Position numbers and translations under genes: made by a program
Notes under the pieces: model-generated
Database searches by the model: none
What the model was told of the DNA's origin: nothing
Seen by the model: only the letters and a program-made list of their open reading frames with translations
Shown: positions 59,729 through 64,000 of the stretch, piece by piece
Layout: each line of letters begins with the position of its first letter
Numbering within the stretch: the first letter of the stretch is position 1
From: Bryobacteraceae bacterium
Lineage (GTDB): Bacteria; Acidobacteriota; Terriglobia; Bryobacterales; Bryobacteraceae
DNA length: 64,000 nt
NCBI GenBank assembly: GCA_028275505.1
Contig: JAPWUP010000001.1
Span: 19,826-83,825 of the forward strand
Direction of reading: 5' to 3'

Positions 59729-61357
59729 TCAGGCGCCGATGTGGAACTCGGCTTCGACCTCGGGACTGTCGTGCCAGCCCAGACGGCAGGCTTTGGCGCG
59801 CAGCCGGGCGCTCTGCTCGAGCCGGATGGGACGCGCGTACAATTCCCAGTGCGCTTTCTCGCCGGGCTCAGTCGTCCACGCGATCGAGGCGCCCTCGGTC
59901 GGGCAGCTCAGACGCACCTCCACCGGCCCGCGGAAGCGGCCGCCTGCAGGCTCGATCACGGGCCGCGCCGTCGTCTGCCAGACGCCGCCCGGGCGCATCC
60001 GTTCCTGAAGCTCCGGCTCAGGAATCAATCCCAGATCGCCGCTTTGCTTCATGAAGTCGTCCAGCACGCGCCGCATCCGTTCGAGCACCTCGCGATGCGC
60101 CGGCGAGCCGGCCAGATTGTTGACCTCGTGCGGATCTTCGAAGGTGTCGTAAAGTTCCTCGGGCGGTTTTTCGGGAAGGAAGAAATTGCGCTGCGGCCCC
60201 ACCAGCTTGCCTTCCTTGTTCAACCGGCGCATCTCGCGCATGGTGGGCATCTGCTCCATGTAATCAATGTACTGGGCGTACGGCTTGCAGGCCTGATAAT
60301 TCCGGATGTAACGGTAACGGCGGTCGCGGACCGCGCGCATCATGTCGTAGGCCTCGTCCATGCGATCGCGCGCGTTGAACACGTACTCGCGCGGCGGCGC
60401 CGCCTGCGGGCCCAGAAACGCGCGACCCTGCATCCAAGAAGGAATCTCGACGCCGGCAATCGAGAGCACGGTCGGCCCGAGGTCCATCAGACTGACCAGT
60501 TCCTCGCGCACGGTCCCCGGTTTGATCTGACCGGGCCAGCGGATGATCAGCGGCACGCGGCAGCCCGAATCGTAAGGCCAGCGTTTGGCCCGCGGCAGGC
60601 CTCGCCCGTGATCGCTCCAGAAAAAGACCACCGTGTTCTCGGCCAGCCCTTCCTCTTCCAGTTGCTTGAGCCAGTCGCCGATCCAGTAATCCAGGGCCGT
60701 GATCAGGTCATAGTAGTTCGCCCAGTCGCGCCGCACCACGGGAGTATCCGGATAATAGGGCGGCAGCACGGCCTTGGCCGGATCGTGCCGCTCCTCGGGC
60801 TTCAGGCGCGCCGTCTGTTTGGCGAACACGGCAGGCTCGGCGCGGATCTGGCTCTCGTGCGTCACCGTGTTGTTGAACACGGCGAAGAAAGGCTGCCCCT
60901 TGCGCCGGTTGCGGTAGTGCGCGCGGTTGGAACACTCGTCCCACGCCGTCAGTGGCGCCGGGAAATTGTAGTCGGTCTTGACGTTGTTGGTGCAGTAGTA
61001 ACCCGCCGCACGCAGGTACTCCGTGAAGCACTTCACGAAAGGCGGCGGAACGCCCTGCGACCGCATGTGATGCGTGCCGATCGAGGCCGGCCACATCGCG
61101 GTGATGATGGAAGAGCGGCTGGGCGCGCAGACCGGATAGGTGGAAAAGGCGTAACGATACAAGGCGCCCTCGCGCGCCAGACGGTCGAGATTCGGCGTAT
61201 GCGCGTAGGTGTCGCCGTAGCAGCCCAGATCGGGACTCAGATCCTCGCAGCTCAGCCAGAGAATGTTCGGCCGCGTCTCGGCTCGCAGACCGGGGACAAA
61301 AACCGATGCGGTAGAGGCGGCAAGAAACTCTCGCCGGGTGGGGGCGGTCTCGCTCAT
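59729..61357 (-). CDS. S1-family sulfatase with C-terminal chitobiase-like domain, Tat-exported
   Basis: A 542-residue protein with a Tat start (TRREFLAASTASVFVPG). NILWLSCEDLSPDLGCYGDTYAHTPNLDRLA provides metal ligands; VCAPSRSSIITAMWP is the formylglycine motif; NNVKTDYNFP holds the catalytic Lys; FFWSDHGRGLPRAKRWPYDSGCRVPLI is the second metal/substrate region. Residues about 470-542 (GRFRGPVEVRLSCPTEGASIAWTTEPGEKAHWELYARPIRLEQSARLRAKACRLGW) look like a CHB_HEX_C-type Ig-like domain found in some glycan enzymes. It is next to the DUF4962/heparinase gene, supporting a role in sulfated glycan breakdown. Confidence 0.92.
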   Translation of the reverse strand: MSETAPTRREFLAASTASVFVPGLRAETRPNILWLSCEDLSPDLGCYGDTYAHTPNLDRLAREGALYRYAFSTYPVCAPSRSSIITAMWPASIGTHHMRSQGVPPPFVKCFTEYLRAAGYYCTNNVKTDYNFPAPLTAWDECSNRAHYRNRRKGQPFFAVFNNTVTHESQIRAEPAVFAKQTARLKPEERHDPAKAVLPPYYPDTPVVRRDWANYYDLITALDYWIGDWLKQLEEEGLAENTVVFFWSDHGRGLPRAKRWPYDSGCRVPLIIRWPGQIKPGTVREELVSLMDLGPTVLSIAGVEIPSWMQGRAFLGPQAAPPREYVFNARDRMDEAYDMMRAVRDRRYRYIRNYQACKPYAQYIDYMEQMPTMREMRRLNKEGKLVGPQRNFFLPEKPPEELYDTFEDPHEVNNLAGSPAHREVLERMRRVLDDFMKQSGDLGLIPEPELQERMRPGGVWQTTARPVIEPAGGRFRGPVEVRLSCPTEGASIAWTTEPGEKAHWELYARPIRLEQSARLRAKACRLGWHDSPEVEAEFHIGA

Positions 61358-61404
61358 CGTGAACTATCTTTACGCCGCCAGCGCACCGCGCGCAAGCTCG
61401 CGTC

Positions 61405-63780
61405 TCATTCCACGACCAGCACTTCTTTGCCCCAGCGTCCGGCCATCAGCGCCCGCCCGGCGCGAACCGCGTCCGTGAAACCTGCAGGACCGGCGGCCCC
61501 TGGCGCAAGCTGGACCCAGGCCTCGCCCGTCCCCGCGCCCATGCGCAGCCGCAACCCGAGCCAACCCCGCTCCTCGAGAAGCTCCGTCTGGAAGTCCTCA
61601 CCCGGACCACGTACGGTCATCAGGGCCGCAATGCGCGTGGCCGCCACGGGCTCGCGCGTCTCAGCCCGGAAATGCCACTGGTTGGGACGCTCCTCGTGGT
61701 ACTCGGGCGGATTTCCCGCATTGTAGGGCGTATCGAACTGATCGGTCAGGTGGAAAGCCAGCCCTTGCGCACAGGCCAGGCGCACTTCGAGCGACGCTCC
61801 CCGACGTCGCGCGATCACCGTGGCCGCCTTTTCGTCGCACTCCATTTTTTCCAAAGCATGGAGCAGCCACTGGTAACGGGCCGGCGCCGGGGCCTCCAGT
61901 TCGTCCAGCAAAAGGAGGACGCCGGGTCGCAGGAAAAGCACATGGCGGAGGAAACGCTTGAGACGCCCGCCGTAGGCTTCCGCCGCATCCCCGCAGACGT
62001 AGGTCAGGGCCTGCTGGTGACGGAAGGCGGCGATCCGCCCGCGGGCCCGCGCACTGCGCACGATCTGGCCTTCGCCGTTTACGAGCACGCAGTTGTTGGC
62101 CTTGGTCTGCCGCGTCCACTCCGCATGGTGCGGCATGCCGTACGCCGGCCCGTAATAACCCGAGGGAATGGCCAGGGCTCGACCGCCCTTCAGAATGGCG
62201 AAGGAGTTCTGATCCGCGTGGCTGTGACTGACGCTGCCGTAGGGACTTGATTTAAACAAAAAGAAGGTGTCCTGTTCCGGTCGGTCCAGCGCGCTGTGCA
62301 GCGCCGCCCACCCGATGCCGCGGAAAACCGCTGCCGAGGGCAGCTCCGAAGGCGGCCTGGGAGGCACGTTGTCTTCCGTCAGCACAGCGACCAGGGCGTC
62401 CGAGACGCCCTCCGCCAGCCCGCCCGCCTGCTGCGCCCACCACACGCAGGCCGGATCCTTCAGGCGCCGGCCGTGGTGCGCCATGAGTACGGCGCCGGCG
62501 GGGCCGGACGCCGGGCGGTCCGATCCGTCCCCGAACGGCCGCTGCTCGCCGATGGGCGAGGCGCAGTAAAGGAAGAACCGCCGCACGCGGTTGAAGAACG
62601 GCTTGCGATAAAGATCGAAACCGGTAGCCGTCCGCAGCGCCTCGATCGCCGGCAAATAAAGCGTGTTGTAACTGAGGGCGTAACTGACTCCTTCGGCCCA
62701 GCCCCCGTCGCTGTCGCCCCAGTGCGGATAAAAGGTGAGCAGCGCGCGCAACGAGTAATCGAGCCACTCGGCCGCATCCTGGGCTTCGCCTTTCAGTACT
62801 ACCGCGTACTCGGTCAGATAGGCGATCAGCCGCCCGTTGTGGCTCTCGGCGGGAGTGGCCAGATAGTCGGCGCGTCGCAGACGCCGCAGCACTTGCCGCG
62901 CCCGCCCGGCCGTCATCTCGCGCACGCGCTCGCGCTCGGAGGGATCCAGCAACGGGTACAGCCAGTCGTACGCGCGGTGGCCGAACCGCGCCATCGAAAG
63001 TCCCGGCTCATCGCCGAACTCCGAAAGCACCGACATCGGCCCTTCGATGCCCCACCGCTCGATCTCCAGCAGAATGCGCTTCGCCGCCAGCCCGTAGCGC
63101 TCGTCCCCGCTCAGCAACCAGGCCAGCGCCAGCGTGTTCATGGCGCCGTCCACCACTCGCCGGAACTCGCGGAAATACACGGTGTAGCCCATGCGCTGGC
63201 GGACCTTGTCGGGGAACGTATGGTAGCGCGGCGGCTCGGGCGGGGGCGTGTTCAAAGCGCGGTCGGCTGCGCGCCGGATGGCTTCCCAGGCATCGCGCCG
63301 GGTGGACCCCAGAGTCGCGCGCACGCGCTCCAGTTCATCCTCGAGGAAGATGTATCGCGGATGCCCGTCTGGCACGCGATCGAGCAGTCTGGCCGGGTCT
63401 TCCCAGGGCAGCTCCGGCACACCTTTGGGAATGCGGAATCGCCACCAGCCGCGTCGGGCAACCACCCGATCCCGATCCAGCGCTTCCACATCCCACGCGT
63501 AATCTCCGGGCGGCAGCACGGTGGTGGGCAAGTGAACGGGATCCGGATGCGGCTGGCTCTCGTAGACCACTTTGCCGTGCCCGCGGCGGATCACCACCCG
63601 GTATGCCGTAGCGCCGGCTGCGCGCCACCAGGCAAAGCCCGGCGGGTTGATGGCCACCTCGGCGCCGTCGGACGGTTGCATGAAGCTGGCGCGCTCGGGT
63701 TGCTCACGGGGAAAGCCGCCGGACGCCAACGTCCAGGGCAAGGCAGGAACGGCCAGGAAACCTCGTCGCGTGAATCGCAT
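61405..63780 (-). CDS. DUF4962/heparinase II-III family polysaccharide lyase-like protein, Tat-exported
   Basis: A 791-residue protein. MRFTRRGFLAVPALPWTLASGG is a twin-arginine signal. Residues 30-120 look like an Ig-like DUF4962 domain (QPSDGAEVAINPPGFAWW...YAWDVEALD). An alpha/alpha toroid follows, with FRRVVDGAMNTLALAWLLSGDERYGLAAKRILLEIERWG, ATPAESHNGRLIAYLTEYAVV and WGDSDGGWAEGVSYALSYNTLYLP. The C-terminal half is a beta-sandwich with YGSVSHSHADQNSFAILKGGRALAIPSGYYG, the heparinase II/III His motif. It may degrade uronic-acid-containing sulfated glycans; adjacent sulfatase supports this. Substrate uncertain. Confidence 0.88.
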   Translation of the reverse strand: MRFTRRGFLAVPALPWTLASGGFPREQPERASFMQPSDGAEVAINPPGFAWWRAAGATAYRVVIRRGHGKVVYESQPHPDPVHLPTTVLPPGDYAWDVEALDRDRVVARRGWWRFRIPKGVPELPWEDPARLLDRVPDGHPRYIFLEDELERVRATLGSTRRDAWEAIRRAADRALNTPPPEPPRYHTFPDKVRQRMGYTVYFREFRRVVDGAMNTLALAWLLSGDERYGLAAKRILLEIERWGIEGPMSVLSEFGDEPGLSMARFGHRAYDWLYPLLDPSERERVREMTAGRARQVLRRLRRADYLATPAESHNGRLIAYLTEYAVVLKGEAQDAAEWLDYSLRALLTFYPHWGDSDGGWAEGVSYALSYNTLYLPAIEALRTATGFDLYRKPFFNRVRRFFLYCASPIGEQRPFGDGSDRPASGPAGAVLMAHHGRRLKDPACVWWAQQAGGLAEGVSDALVAVLTEDNVPPRPPSELPSAAVFRGIGWAALHSALDRPEQDTFFLFKSSPYGSVSHSHADQNSFAILKGGRALAIPSGYYGPAYGMPHHAEWTRQTKANNCVLVNGEGQIVRSARARGRIAAFRHQQALTYVCGDAAEAYGGRLKRFLRHVLFLRPGVLLLLDELEAPAPARYQWLLHALEKMECDEKAATVIARRRGASLEVRLACAQGLAFHLTDQFDTPYNAGNPPEYHEERPNQWHFRAETREPVAATRIAALMTVRGPGEDFQTELLEERGWLGLRLRMGAGTGEAWVQLAPGAAGPAGFTDAVRAGRALMAGRWGKEVLVVE

Positions 63781-63839
63781 GAGTACCCAAGACTACGCGA
63801 GGCCGGCCGCGACTGTCAAATCGCGGGCGACTTTCACGT

Positions 63840-64000
63840 TTACGCTTCTTCACTCAACGCCGCATCCACCAACGCTGCGAAATTCTCGCCCGACTCCGAC
63901 CACAACTGCCGCTGGGCGACCGGCAGCGCTTTCGCCACTTCCTCGGCCAGACGCACCACGCTGCGCAGATTCGATCGCGCGATCAGGTCGGCCCGCGGCA
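63840..64000 (-). CDS. C-terminal fragment of a gene cut by the window edge, function unknown
   Basis: On the minus strand the frame entering from 64000 reads PRADLIARSNLRSVVRLAEEVAKALPVAQRQLWSESGENFAALVDAALSEEA and stops at TAA 63840-63842. The 52 visible residues are helical and Ala/Glu-rich with no recognisable motif. It is not in the ORF track because the start lies outside the window. It is 59 bp upstream of the heparinase gene on the same strand. Confidence 0.6.
   Translation of the reverse strand, partial: PRADLIARSNLRSVVRLAEEVAKALPVAQRQLWSESGENFAALVDAALSEEA

Overview
The window is a gene-dense, GC-rich bacterial chromosome segment. The gene set suggests a member of the Acidobacteriota, perhaps of the Bryobacterales/Solibacter type: twin-arginine sulfatases, a heparinase-type lyase, DUF3604 and ThuA proteins, an M55 peptidase, a PEP-CTERM-like protein and an anaerobic H2/heterodisulfide-reductase locus. 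The taxonomic call is inference from gene content only.

Region 1 (1-23.7 kb, all on the minus strand) is one long exopolysaccharide/capsule cluster. Read in its own direction it starts with a ribbon-helix-helix protein, then a Wza-like export protein, a Wzc-like tyrosine autokinase, a secreted beta-propeller, the Wzm/Wzt ABC exporter interleaved with a GT-C membrane protein and an FkbM methyltransferase, a second methyltransferase, seven GT4 and one GT2 glycosyltransferases, a Wzy/O-antigen-ligase membrane protein, a hexapeptide acyltransferase and a CapK/PaaK-like adenylating enzyme. The last GT4 runs off the left edge. Upstream is about 0.5 kb of intergenic DNA rich in inverted repeats.

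Region 2 (24.0-25.0 kb) is a scar of an integrative element: two tiny ORFs, a tyrosine recombinase with a large internal deletion and a frameshift, and an intact tRNA-Val(CAC) 20 bp downstream.

Region 3 (25.2-30 kb) holds two Tat-type S1 sulfatases flanking a DUF3604/PHP-fold protein, probably for catabolism of sulfated glycans.

Region 4 (30.1-46.4 kb) is the standout. A leftward unit (Rrf2 Fe-S regulator, HdrD-like protein) diverges from a tightly packed rightward operon: hdrC, hdrB, the N-terminal half of hdrA, a cassette of two DRTGG proteins, two HATPase proteins, an H-cluster-like Fe-S protein and a PHP protein, then nuoE, a thioredoxin-like [2Fe-2S] protein, nuoF, a NuoG/HoxU-type domain fused to the C-terminal half of HdrA, mvhD, mvhG, mvhA and the hydrogenase maturation protease. 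HdrA is cut inside its inserted ferredoxin domain and the halves are encoded 6.5 kb apart. The likely product is a flavin-based bifurcating/confurcating complex joining H2, NAD(H), ferredoxin and an HdrBC-type site.

Region 5 (46.4-64 kb) is mixed: UbiX, an XRE/S24-like regulator with an 18-bp palindrome at its promoter, small secreted or membrane proteins, a tandem ThuA protein, a type IV pilin-like protein, UvrA followed by a TPR protein and two small exported helical proteins, a Pro/Trp-rich PEP-CTERM-like protein, an M55 aminopeptidase, a third sulfatase and a DUF4962/heparinase II-III protein. A gene of unknown function is cut by the right edge.
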